Origin: Cronobacter muytjensii ATCC 51329
GTDB taxonomy: Bacteria > Pseudomonadota > Gammaproteobacteria > Enterobacterales > Enterobacteriaceae
Length of the DNA: 64,000 nucleotides
Assembly (NCBI RefSeq): GCF_001277195.1
Contig: NZ_CP012268.1
Span: 3,224,001-3,288,000 of the forward strand
Direction of reading: 5' to 3'
This document shows positions 43,440-51,554 of the stretch, piece after piece (within the stretch, counting starts at the first letter, position 1; each line of letters opens with the position of its first letter). Made by a program: the position numbers and the translations under genes. Below the pieces are notes generated by a model, which was given only the letters and a program-made list of their open reading frames with translations, was not told the DNA's origin and searched no databases.

Positions 43440-44384
43440 TCAGCGACGGCAGACGTTGGATAACAGCTCCTCCATCCATTGATGGCCCTTATCGCGCCCG
43501 GCCGCTTCATGCCAGGAGAGATAACAGGTGCGGCTGTTTAATTTAAACGGCAGCGGCATAATTTGCAGTTGCAGGGTATGTTCATAATCCTGCGCCAGCC
43601 AGCGCGGGGCGATAGTCACCAGATTGGTACGCGACACGACATTCAGCACGCTGGTCATCGCCATTCCCTGATAAGCAATCGCGGCCTGTTTTTCTGTGGT
43701 GTCATACCACGGCAGGCTAAAAGAACTAAAGCGATCTAACGCCACGACCGCATGCTGCTCTTTAAACACTTCGCTTTCGCGTAACAGGTTATCTTTACGC
43801 GGATGACTTTGGCTGCTCACCAGCACCATTTCATCTTTAAATAGCGGAACGCAGGTAAACTCCGGACGGCGAAATTCGTCATAGCCGATAACAAATTCCG
43901 TCTCCTGATAGCGCAACTGATGTTCAATGTTCTGATTCAGCGAAGATTTAAATACTAAATGAATATTGGGCGCGATATTCATTACGCTGTTATAAATAAT
44001 CGACGTCAGCAGATTATCCAGCGGACTGCATACACAAAGGTTAAACAGCCTTTCGCTGCTGAGCGGTTCAAAGCCGGAGCCCGGCAATTCATTTTGCACC
44101 AGTTGAAGCGCCTGACGAATCGATCCGAACAGCTGGCATGCCCGAACGGTCGGCTGGATGCCGCGCCCGTAACGTACGAATAATTCGTCATTAAACATCA
44201 CCTTAAGGCGCGCCACGGCGTTGCTGACGGCAGGCTGGGACATGCCCAGCAAATGCGCGGCGCGGGTAATATTTTGCTCCTGCATCACCGCATCAAAAAC
44301 CGTCAACAAATTAAGATCGACCGTGCGTAATTGAGGCTTCAGCCCCTCAGATACGGGTGAATTATCAATATGATCACCAGACAT
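43440..44384 (-). CDS. leuO: LysR-type regulator LeuO
   Basis: LysR-family DNA-binding protein that antagonises H-NS silencing and controls stress and virulence-type loci. The 314-residue protein has a winged helix-turn-helix (about 24-82, LNLLTVFDAVMQEQNITRAAHLLGMSQPAVSNAVARL) described here by its range, and a C-terminal effector domain. Residues 1-20 and the effector domain diverge more from E. coli than the helix-turn-helix does. It is divergent from leuL-leuABCD across an AT-rich gap. Confidence 0.96.
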   Translation of the reverse strand: MSGDHIDNSPVSEGLKPQLRTVDLNLLTVFDAVMQEQNITRAAHLLGMSQPAVSNAVARLKVMFNDELFVRYGRGIQPTVRACQLFGSIRQALQLVQNELPGSGFEPLSSERLFNLCVCSPLDNLLTSIIYNSVMNIAPNIHLVFKSSLNQNIEHQLRYQETEFVIGYDEFRRPEFTCVPLFKDEMVLVSSQSHPRKDNLLRESEVFKEQHAVVALDRFSSFSLPWYDTTEKQAAIAYQGMAMTSVLNVVSRTNLVTIAPRWLAQDYEHTLQLQIMPLPFKLNSRTCYLSWHEAAGRDKGHQWMEELLSNVCRR

Positions 44385-44930
44385 AATTTACTCCACTGAT
44401 ACATTATTCCCTTTGCATGCATTACCCAAAAAATTCCGTTTTCATGTAGCAATCTCAGGCAAAAGAGGAGGTTCAAATTTTCATAAAAGCCGTTTGGTTT
44501 GCAATAAAAGATCATTAATAGACAATAAAGCTAACTCCCCTGACACTTTTAGACTTTGTTTATCATGACTTTCTCTTTACGGCGTGATCAAATCATAAAA
44601 AAGACGAATAAACAATAATTCACTTTATGAATTATCAATTAAGTTTTAGTAACTTCTTCTCTTTTCTCATAAATGATGACCCGTCGTTTTCAGAAAATCT
44701 GTTTAAAAGAGAAAACTCACTTATCCGCCGCCGCAATTAATTGTTTTGATGAATATTTTAATGCCATCGGAACGGCAAAAAATGACCATAAAGAGGCACT
44801 CCGCATACATGAATACTTACGCCTCGCTTAATTTATAGATATGTTTTATACAAATGCGATTACCCAGCATAATCCACTAAATCCGCTTACTGCGGGGCGC
44901 TGGCGCATTAACTGTAGAATTAAGGACAGG
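44385..44930. other. AT-rich leuO-leu intergenic region
   Basis: This stretch of roughly 550 bases is far more AT-rich than its surroundings and has no supported gene. In E. coli the same place carries an H-NS-silenced AT tract and LeuO/H-NS sites. A 7-bp dyad, ATAATTC (44615-44621) and GAATTAT (44629-44635), has the size and composition of a LysR-type operator. H-NS or LeuO binding is inference. Confidence 0.55.
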
Positions 44931-44933
44931 GGG

Positions 44934-44962
44934 TTGACATGGCCGGCGCTATCCAGTACCAC
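44934..44962 (+). promoter_or_regulatory. leu operon promoter
   Basis: A consensus -35 TTGACA (44934-44939) lies 17 bases before a poor -10, TACCAC (44957-44962), followed by the CTAAAAGCC stretch seen in enteric leu promoters. The leader peptide starts 38 bases after the -10. The -35 and its surroundings match the E. coli leu promoter as I recall it. Confidence 0.75.
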
Positions 44963-44999
44963 TAAAAGCCTATTAACGCTTTTATTCGGGACGTGAGTC

Positions 45000-45086
45000 A
45001 TGATTCGCATCGTTCGTTTTGCTGGTCTACTACTACTAAACGCATCTTCAGTGCGCGGTAGACTGGTGCGCGACGTTCGGCGATAA
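45000..45086 (+). CDS. leuL: leu operon leader peptide LeuL
   Basis: Short 28-codon leader, MIRIVRFAGLLLLNASSVRG followed by RLVRDVRR, with four successive leucine codons (CTA x4) at positions 10-13. Ribosome stalling on these codons when leucyl-tRNA is scarce should prevent the terminator at 45116-45142 from forming. The order Val-Arg-Phe-x-Gly-Leu4-Asn-Ala-Ser-Ser matches the E. coli leader, but its C-terminal part differs. The rare CTA codon is used for all four leucines. Confidence 0.93.
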   Translation: MIRIVRFAGLLLLNASSVRGRLVRDVRR

Positions 45087-45115
45087 CGCTTGAGTCAGGT
45101 CATCAGAAATACGAA

Positions 45116-45142
45116 AACCCGCGCCGCTGCGCGGGTTTTTTT
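45116..45142 (+). terminator. leu attenuator terminator
   Basis: AACCCGCGC and GCGCGGGTT form a stem around CGCT, followed by seven Ts. It lies between leuL and leuA and is the transcription attenuator of the leu operon. Confidence 0.95.
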
Positions 45143-45184
45143 ATGCTCACGCAAGGCGCCTCAGGACAAATAAGGACACCAACC

Positions 45185-46756
45185 ATGAGCCAGCAAGTCA
45201 TTATTTTTGATACCACGTTGCGTGACGGTGAGCAGGCGCTGCAGGCGAGCCTGAGCGTAAAGGAAAAGCTGCAAATCGCGCTGGCGCTTGAGCGTATGCG
45301 TGTCGATGTTATGGAAGTCGGGTTTCCGGTCTCCTCGCCAGGCGATTTCGAGTCGGTACAGACGATTGCCCGCCAGGTGAAAAACAGCCGCGTCTGCGCG
45401 CTGGCCCGCTGCGTGGAAAAAGATATCGACGTGGCGGCGGAATCCCTGAAAGTGGCCGAGGCGTTTCGTATTCACACCTTTATCGCCACCTCGCCTATGC
45501 ATATCGCCACCAAGCTGCGCAGCACGCTGGACGAGGTTATCGAACGCGCCGTTTATATGGTCAAACGCGCCCGTAACTATACCGACGATGTCGAGTTCTC
45601 CTGCGAAGACGCTGGTCGCACCCCGATCGAGGATCTGGCGCGCGTCGTGGAAGCCGCCATCAACGCGGGCGCCACCACTATTAATATCCCGGACACCGTC
45701 GGCTACACCCTGCCTTTCGAATTCAGCAACATCATCACGGGCCTGTATGAGCGCGTACCCAATATCGACAAAGCCATTATCTCCGTGCATACCCATGACG
45801 ATCTGGGTATGGCCGTCGGCAACGCCATGGCCGCCGTCCACGCGGGCGCGCGTCAGGTTGAAGGCACGCTGAACGGTATTGGCGAGCGTGCGGGCAACTG
45901 CGCGCTGGAAGAAGTCATTATGGCTATCAAGCTGCGCCAGAATCTGCTCAACGTCCACACTACGATTAACCATCAGGAGATTTGGCGCACCAGCCAGACC
46001 GTCAGCCAGATCTGCAATATGCCGATCCCGGCGAACAAAGCGGTGGTCGGCGCCGGTGCGTTTGCCCACTCCTCCGGCATCCATCAGGACGGCGTGCTGA
46101 AAAACCGCGAAAACTACGAAATCATGACGCCGGAATCCATCGGCCTGAATCAGGTGCAATTGAACCTCACGTCCCGCTCCGGCCGCGCCGCCGTGAAGCA
46201 CCGTATGGAGGAGATGGGTTACCAGGAAAGCGACTACAACCTGGATAACCTGTACGACGCTTTCCTGAAGCTGGCGGACAAAAAAGGCCAGGTATTTGAT
46301 TATGATCTGGAAGCGCTGGCCTTTATCAATAAACAGCAGGAAGAGCCGGAGCATTTCCGTCTGGAATACTTTAGCGTGCAGTCCGGCTCCAGCGCGATGG
46401 CGACCGCGTCCGTCAAGCTCGCCTGCGGCGAGGAAGTGAAAGCCGAAGCCGCCAACGGTAACGGCCCGGTTGACGCGGTCTATCAGGCCATCAACCGCAT
46501 TACCGATTACGACATTGAACTGGTGAAATACCAGTTAGGCGCGAAAGGCCACGGCAAAAACGCGCTGGGCCAGGTAGATATCGTAGTCAGCTATAACGGC
46601 CGTCACTTCCACGGCGTGGGCCTGACCACCGATATCGTCGAGTCCTCCGCCCGCGCGATGATCAACGTGCTGAACAATATCTGGCGCGCCGGCGAAGTCG
46701 AGAAAGAGTTGCAACGCAAAGCACAGAATAAAGAACACAACCAGGAAACCGTGTGA
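45185..46756 (+). CDS. leuA: 2-isopropylmalate synthase
   Basis: First committed step of leucine synthesis: condenses acetyl-CoA with 2-oxoisovalerate; feedback inhibited by leucine. The 523-residue protein has an N-terminal TIM barrel with the IPMS signature IIFDTTLRDGEQAL (about 5-18) and the HTHDD metal motif, a linker, and the C-terminal leucine-binding regulatory domain. ATG 45185 with GGACACC upstream matches the E. coli start. Its TGA overlaps the leuB ATG. Confidence 0.98.
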   Translation: MSQQVIIFDTTLRDGEQALQASLSVKEKLQIALALERMRVDVMEVGFPVSSPGDFESVQTIARQVKNSRVCALARCVEKDIDVAAESLKVAEAFRIHTFIATSPMHIATKLRSTLDEVIERAVYMVKRARNYTDDVEFSCEDAGRTPIEDLARVVEAAINAGATTINIPDTVGYTLPFEFSNIITGLYERVPNIDKAIISVHTHDDLGMAVGNAMAAVHAGARQVEGTLNGIGERAGNCALEEVIMAIKLRQNLLNVHTTINHQEIWRTSQTVSQICNMPIPANKAVVGAGAFAHSSGIHQDGVLKNRENYEIMTPESIGLNQVQLNLTSRSGRAAVKHRMEEMGYQESDYNLDNLYDAFLKLADKKGQVFDYDLEALAFINKQQEEPEHFRLEYFSVQSGSSAMATASVKLACGEEVKAEAANGNGPVDAVYQAINRITDYDIELVKYQLGAKGHGKNALGQVDIVVSYNGRHFHGVGLTTDIVESSARAMINVLNNIWRAGEVEKELQRKAQNKEHNQETV

Positions 46757-47847
46757 TGTCTAAAAATTATCATATTGCAGTTTTGCCGGGCGACGGTATT
46801 GGCCCGGAAGTGATGGCGCAAGCCCTGAAAGTACTGGATGCAGTTCGTGGCCGTTTTGATATGCGTATCACCACCAGCCACTATGACGTCGGCGGCATCG
46901 CCATCGATCGTCACGGCAACCCGCTGCCGCAGGCGACGGTAGAAGGCTGCGAACAGGCCGACGCCATTCTGTTCGGCTCAGTCGGCGGCCCGAAGTGGGA
47001 AAATCTGCCCCCGGCGCAGCAGCCGGAGCGCGGCGCGCTGCTGCCGCTGCGTAAACACTTCAAGCTGTTCAGCAACCTGCGCCCGGCGAAGCTCTACCCG
47101 GGCCTGGAAGAATTCTGCCCGCTGCGCGCCGATATCGCCGCCAACGGCTTTGACATCCTCTGCGTGCGCGAGCTGACCGGCGGCATCTACTTCGGCCAGC
47201 CGAAAGGCCGTGAAGGCAGCGGCATGCATGAAAAAGCGTTCGACACCGAGGTTTATCACCGTTTTGAAATTGAACGCATTGCACGCATCGCCTTTGAGTC
47301 CGCGCGCAAGCGCCGCAATAAAGTGACCTCAATTGATAAAGCGAACGTGTTGCAAACGTCCTTGCTGTGGCGCGAAATCGTCAATGAAATCGCCAAAGAG
47401 TATCCGGATGTCGAGCTGTCGCACATGTATATCGACAACGCCACCATGCAGCTGATTAAAGATCCCTCGCAATTCGATGTGCTGCTCTGCTCCAACCTGT
47501 TCGGCGATATTCTCTCTGACGAGTGCGCGATGATCACAGGCTCGATGGGTATGCTGCCTTCCGCCAGCCTTAACGAGCAGGGCTTCGGCCTGTACGAGCC
47601 CGCAGGCGGCTCCGCGCCGGATATCGCCGGTAAAAATATTGCTAATCCGATTGCCCAGATCCTGTCGCTCTCGCTGCTGCTGCGCTATAGCCTGGAAGCC
47701 GATGACGCGGCGACGGCTATCGAACACGCCATTAACCGCGCGCTGGAAGAAGGCGTGCGTACCGGCGACCTGGCCCGCGGCGGTCAGGCTGTCAGCACCG
47801 ATGAAATGGGCGATATCATCGCCCGCTATGTGGCCGAAGGGGTGTAA
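46756..47847 (+). CDS. leuB: 3-isopropylmalate dehydrogenase
   Basis: NAD-dependent oxidative decarboxylation of 3-isopropylmalate. The 363-residue protein starts MSKNYHIAVLPGDGIGPEV and has the isocitrate/isopropylmalate dehydrogenase signature NLFGDILSDECAMITGSMGM, with GSAPDIAGKNIANP for NAD binding. The start overlaps leuA's stop (TGATG); leuC follows after two bases. Confidence 0.98.
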   Translation: MSKNYHIAVLPGDGIGPEVMAQALKVLDAVRGRFDMRITTSHYDVGGIAIDRHGNPLPQATVEGCEQADAILFGSVGGPKWENLPPAQQPERGALLPLRKHFKLFSNLRPAKLYPGLEEFCPLRADIAANGFDILCVRELTGGIYFGQPKGREGSGMHEKAFDTEVYHRFEIERIARIAFESARKRRNKVTSIDKANVLQTSLLWREIVNEIAKEYPDVELSHMYIDNATMQLIKDPSQFDVLLCSNLFGDILSDECAMITGSMGMLPSASLNEQGFGLYEPAGGSAPDIAGKNIANPIAQILSLSLLLRYSLEADDAATAIEHAINRALEEGVRTGDLARGGQAVSTDEMGDIIARYVAEGV

Positions 47848-47849
47848 TC

Positions 47850-49250
47850 ATGGCAAAGACTTTATATCAAAAGCTGTTTGACGCTCACGTGGTGTATGAA
47901 GCGCCAAACGAAACGCCGCTGCTCTACATCGACCGCCATCTGGTGCATGAAGTGACCTCTCCGCAGGCGTTCGATGGCCTGCGCGCGCATGGCCGCCCGG
48001 TGCGCCAGCCGCGTAAAACTTTCGCGACGATGGATCACAACGTCTCCACCCAGACGAAAGACATCAACGCCTCCGGCGAAATGGCTCGCATCCAGATGCA
48101 GGAGCTTATCAAGAACTGCAACGAGTTTGGCGTCGAGCTCTATGATCTGAACCACCCGTATCAGGGCATCGTGCATGTGATGGGGCCGGAACAGGGCATC
48201 ACTCTGCCAGGCATGACCATCGTCTGCGGCGATTCGCACACCGCCACTCACGGCGCATTCGGCGCGCTGGCGTTCGGTATCGGCACCTCGGAAGTGGAGC
48301 ATGTGCTGGCGACGCAGACGCTCAAACAGGGCCGCGCGAAGACCATGAAAATTGAAGTCAACGGCACGGCCGCGCCTGGCATCACCGCGAAAGACATCGT
48401 GCTTGCGATCATCGGTAAAACCGGCAGTGCGGGCGGCACCGGCTATGTGGTGGAATTCTGCGGCGACGCTATCCGCGCGCTGAGCATGGAAGGCCGCATG
48501 ACGCTGTGCAATATGGCGATTGAAATGGGCGCCAAAGCGGGCCTGGTGGCACCGGATGAGACCACATTCAACTATGTGAAAGGCCGTCTGCATGCGCCGA
48601 AGGGCCAGGATTTTGCGGATGCCGTGGAATACTGGAAGACGCTGAAAACCGACGACGGCGCGCAGTTTGACGCCGTAGTGACGCTGAATGCCGAAGATAT
48701 CGCGCCGCAGGTGACCTGGGGCACCAACCCAGGCCAGGTGATTTCTGTGACCGACGCCATTCCCGATCCGGCGTCATTCGCCGATCCGGTTGAGCGCGCC
48801 TCTGCCGAGAAAGCGCTGGCCTATATGGGCCTGAAAGCAGGCGTGCCGCTGACCGACGTGGCTATCGATAAAGTGTTTATCGGCTCCTGCACCAACTCGC
48901 GCATTGAAGATTTACGCGCGGCGGCGGAAATCGCCAAAGGCCGTAAAGTGGCGCCGGGCGTCCAGGCGCTGGTGGTGCCAGGCTCCGGGCCGGTAAAAGC
49001 GCAGGCCGAAGCCGAAGGGCTGGATAAGATCTTCATCGAGGCGGGCTTTGAGTGGCGCCTGCCCGGCTGCTCTATGTGCCTTGCGATGAACAATGACCGC
49101 CTGAATCCGGGCGAGCGCTGCGCCTCCACCAGCAACCGTAACTTTGAAGGCCGTCAGGGCCGCGGCGGACGCACCCACCTGGTCAGCCCGGCAATGGCCG
49201 CTGCCGCCGCCGTTACCGGCCGTTTCGCCGATATCCGTAGCCTGAAATAA
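47850..49250 (+). CDS. leuC: Isopropylmalate isomerase large subunit
   Basis: Large subunit of the [4Fe-4S] enzyme that interconverts 2- and 3-isopropylmalate. The 466-residue aconitase-family protein keeps the three cluster cysteines, in FIGSCTNSR (about 347) and PGCSMCLAMN (about 407 and 410). It works as a heterodimer with LeuD, which starts ten bases after the stop. Confidence 0.98.
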   Translation: MAKTLYQKLFDAHVVYEAPNETPLLYIDRHLVHEVTSPQAFDGLRAHGRPVRQPRKTFATMDHNVSTQTKDINASGEMARIQMQELIKNCNEFGVELYDLNHPYQGIVHVMGPEQGITLPGMTIVCGDSHTATHGAFGALAFGIGTSEVEHVLATQTLKQGRAKTMKIEVNGTAAPGITAKDIVLAIIGKTGSAGGTGYVVEFCGDAIRALSMEGRMTLCNMAIEMGAKAGLVAPDETTFNYVKGRLHAPKGQDFADAVEYWKTLKTDDGAQFDAVVTLNAEDIAPQVTWGTNPGQVISVTDAIPDPASFADPVERASAEKALAYMGLKAGVPLTDVAIDKVFIGSCTNSRIEDLRAAAEIAKGRKVAPGVQALVVPGSGPVKAQAEAEGLDKIFIEAGFEWRLPGCSMCLAMNNDRLNPGERCASTSNRNFEGRQGRGGRTHLVSPAMAAAAAVTGRFADIRSLK

Positions 49251-49260
49251 GGGGAACACC

Positions 49261-49866
49261 ATGGCAGAGAAATTTACCCAACACACCGGTCTGGTGGTTC
49301 CGCTGGATGCGGCGAACGTGGATACCGACGCGATTATCCCGAAGCAGTTTCTGCAAAAGGTCACCCGCACCGGCTTTGGCGCACACCTGTTTAACGACTG
49401 GCGCTTTCTGGACGACAAAGGCGAGGTGCCGAACCCGGAGTTCGTCCTGAATTTCCCGGAGTATAAGGGCGCGTCGATTCTGCTGGCGCGCGAGAACTTC
49501 GGCTGCGGCTCGTCGCGCGAGCACGCGCCGTGGGCGCTGACCGATTACGGTTTTAAAGTGGTGATTGCGCCGAGCTTCGCTGACATCTTTTACGGCAACA
49601 GCTTTAACAACCAGCTGCTGCCGGTGACGCTCAGCGATGAAGAGGTGGACGAAATGTTCGCGCTGGTCAAAGCCAGTCCAGGCATTCGCTTTGAAGTGGA
49701 TCTGGACGCACAGGTGGTGAAAGCGGGCGAGAAGTCTTATCACTTCGACATTGACGCGTTTCGACGTCACTGCATGATGAACGGGCTGGACAGCATTGGG
49801 CTGACGCTGCAACACGACGATGCCATCGCCGCGTATGAGAAAAAACAGCCCGCGTTTATGGGCTGA
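49261..49866 (+). CDS. leuD: Isopropylmalate isomerase small subunit
   Basis: Small subunit (swivel domain) of isopropylmalate isomerase. The 201-residue protein shows the conserved RENFGCGSSREHAPWAL (about 79-95), which binds substrate. It ends the leu operon. No strong plus-strand terminator is evident after it; the hairpin at 49945-49969 has its U-run on the other strand. Confidence 0.97.
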   Translation: MAEKFTQHTGLVVPLDAANVDTDAIIPKQFLQKVTRTGFGAHLFNDWRFLDDKGEVPNPEFVLNFPEYKGASILLARENFGCGSSREHAPWALTDYGFKVVIAPSFADIFYGNSFNNQLLPVTLSDEEVDEMFALVKASPGIRFEVDLDAQVVKAGEKSYHFDIDAFRRHCMMNGLDSIGLTLQHDDAIAAYEKKQPAFMG

Positions 49867-49938
49867 GTTTTACAGCTTTTGCAGTGGCCCTGCGGGTACG
49901 CGCGGCTTACCCGCCATCAAACCAACCGCACCCGCCAT

Positions 49939-49969
49939 AAAAAAGGTGGGTGCGCCACGCTTACCCACC
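49939..49969 (-). terminator. Terminator after setA
   Basis: GGTGGGT (49945-49951) and ACCCACC (49963-49969) form a 7-bp stem; on the minus strand six Ts follow. It serves setA and may also slow readthrough from leuD. Confidence 0.85.
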
Positions 49970-50005
49970 CTGGATATCGCCCCCTTTACTCGGGCGTCAT
50001 CCGCT

Positions 50006-51184
50006 TTAAACGTCTTTCACCCGGCTCGTCAGCCACAGCGCTAACACTGACACCCCGGCAATCACATAATAGACAGCATAATGCCCGAAGGTCTCCACCA
50101 GCGCTCCCTGCACAACGCCTGCGAGGATAACGCCGGTCGAAATGCTGTTGGTAAATAGCGTGGTCGCCGAGCCCGCTCGCCCCGGCATAAGATCCTGAAA
50201 CCAGATCATGCCGATCCCGGCGACAATCCCGATAAACACCGCGTTAAACAGCTGTAACCCCAGTAGCGCCTCGCGGCTGTGAAAGAGATTCAGCCCCGCG
50301 TAGAACACCACGCCCGCCCCCACCGCCAGCAGCATCATCGGTTTTTTACCGAATCGCTTCACGTAAAAACCGGCCAGCAGCATCGCCGGGATCTCAAGCC
50401 CCGCCGCAGTGCCCATCAGCACGCCCGCGAGGCTTTCCGGCAGCGCTAAATCCTGGCTCACCCACAGCGGCATATCGATGATATACATCGTGTTGCAGGC
50501 CCACATCAGCACAGAAGCGATAAACAGCATCCGCACGTTTTTATCTTTCCAGCCGCTCACCTGCGTCAGCGCCACATCGGCGGGTTGCTCAATACGCGCT
50601 ACCGACGGCAATGCGAAGAAGATAATCGTCAGGCTCAGGATGAAGATTCCGGCGGCAATCAAAAACATGGTGGTAAAGCCGAAACTCAGCGCCAGCATGA
50701 ACGACAGCGGCGGCCCGATAACCCAGGCGAGCGACAGCTGGGCGCGCATCACCGAGCTGAACATCACCGCCTCGCGGGCCGAGTTATCGGCATATTCACG
50801 CGCGAGAGCAAACAGCTGCGGCATGGCGGTATTCGCGAGCGACGCCAGCAGCACGCCTGCGGTAATCAGCGTCAGGTAGTGGCGGTTAAAGGCGAACAGC
50901 ACGCAGTTTGCAACGGCCATTACACAGCAAAAGAGGATAAGTTTACGTCGGTCGCCCCGGCTGTCGGAGCGCTTCGCCAGTAACAGGCTTACCGCAATCC
51001 CGGCGATGGCGTTAACGGTGTAAAACAGCCCCACCCAGAACGGCGGCGCGCCGACTTCACGGCTCAGAAACAGGCTCAGCGTCGGCGCCTGTAGCGCCCC
51101 CGCCACGCCCATCATAAAAGCGACAATCATAAAGGCGAGATAGACCAGATTGAGACGTCTTGCAGGCGTGAGGAACCACAACAT
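50006..51184 (-). CDS. setA: Sugar efflux transporter SetA
   Basis: MFS sugar efflux pump; in E. coli it exports glucose and lactose analogues and helps recovery from sugar-phosphate stress. The 392-residue protein has about 12 transmembrane helices and the segment FWVGLFYTVNAIAGIAVSLL typical of the Set family. ATG 51184 gives the E. coli length and has AAAGG nine to thirteen bases upstream; the in-frame ATG at 51193 sits too close to it. It lies 50 bases after the SgrS terminator, consistent with cotranscription by readthrough. Confidence 0.95.
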   Translation of the reverse strand: MLWFLTPARRLNLVYLAFMIVAFMMGVAGALQAPTLSLFLSREVGAPPFWVGLFYTVNAIAGIAVSLLLAKRSDSRGDRRKLILFCCVMAVANCVLFAFNRHYLTLITAGVLLASLANTAMPQLFALAREYADNSAREAVMFSSVMRAQLSLAWVIGPPLSFMLALSFGFTTMFLIAAGIFILSLTIIFFALPSVARIEQPADVALTQVSGWKDKNVRMLFIASVLMWACNTMYIIDMPLWVSQDLALPESLAGVLMGTAAGLEIPAMLLAGFYVKRFGKKPMMLLAVGAGVVFYAGLNLFHSREALLGLQLFNAVFIGIVAGIGMIWFQDLMPGRAGSATTLFTNSISTGVILAGVVQGALVETFGHYAVYYVIAGVSVLALWLTSRVKDV

Positions 51185-51234
51185 CGGGCGCATCCTTTCG
51201 TTTAAGGCGGGCGGAAAAGTGTTCATCATAGACG

Positions 51235-51487
51235 AAAAAAGCCAGCAGTAGCACACTGCTGGCGGGTGAAAAGCACCAATACTCAGTTACACGTGATGTC
51301 TGCTTAACGGCGCTTAAACGTCACCGGGAAAGTCGTCTCCCACTGCATCACATCATTCAGCATCCGTTGCGGCGTCTGACAACTCAGGCGGGCCAGCCAT
51401 GAGCCAGAAAGACGTTTTGTTGCACTGAAATACCGTTGGTAAAACCTGCCCGTTGCTGACGTTTTCATAAGCACCTCCGCTTTCATC
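51235..51487 (-). ncRNA. sgrS: SgrS small RNA (sugar-phosphate stress)
   Basis: Hfq-dependent RNA that base-pairs with ptsG mRNA and others when sugar phosphates build up, and also encodes SgrT. The 5' end is placed at GATGAAAGCGG (51487), like the E. coli RNA start. The pairing region reads GTGTAACTGAGTATTGGTGC (51292-51273), nearly identical to the E. coli seed, then a small GGTG/CACC hairpin and the terminator GCCAGCAG/CTGCTGGC (51263-51241) followed by TTTTTT. At about 253 bases it is slightly longer than the 227-base E. coli RNA. The exact 5' end is inferred. Confidence 0.93.
51304..51468 (-). CDS. sgrT: Glucose uptake inhibitor SgrT
   Basis: Small peptide encoded within SgrS that blocks glucose transport by EIICB-Glc. 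The 54-residue product contains GRFYQRYFSATKRL and LNDVMQWE, recognisable as E. coli SgrT (FYQHYFTATAKL, LEGLMQWDD). It has about seven extra residues at the N-terminus (MKTSATG) and a longer C-terminus (TTFPVTFKRR). GGAGGTG lies just upstream of ATG 51468. An upstream ATG at 51486 coincides with the RNA 5' end and lacks a ribosome site. Confidence 0.88.
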   Translation of the reverse strand: MKTSATGRFYQRYFSATKRLSGSWLARLSCQTPQRMLNDVMQWETTFPVTFKRR

Positions 51488-51554
51488 GAAGAGAAGTATT
51501 GCCGTAATATAGGGAATATTAAATTGATGAGTTTCCCGCAGGAGTTCCCCTTTT

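Noticed and set aside
49879..50130. An 83-codon plus-strand frame after leuD
   Set aside because: It runs through the setA terminator hairpin and into setA antisense, with no ribosome site.
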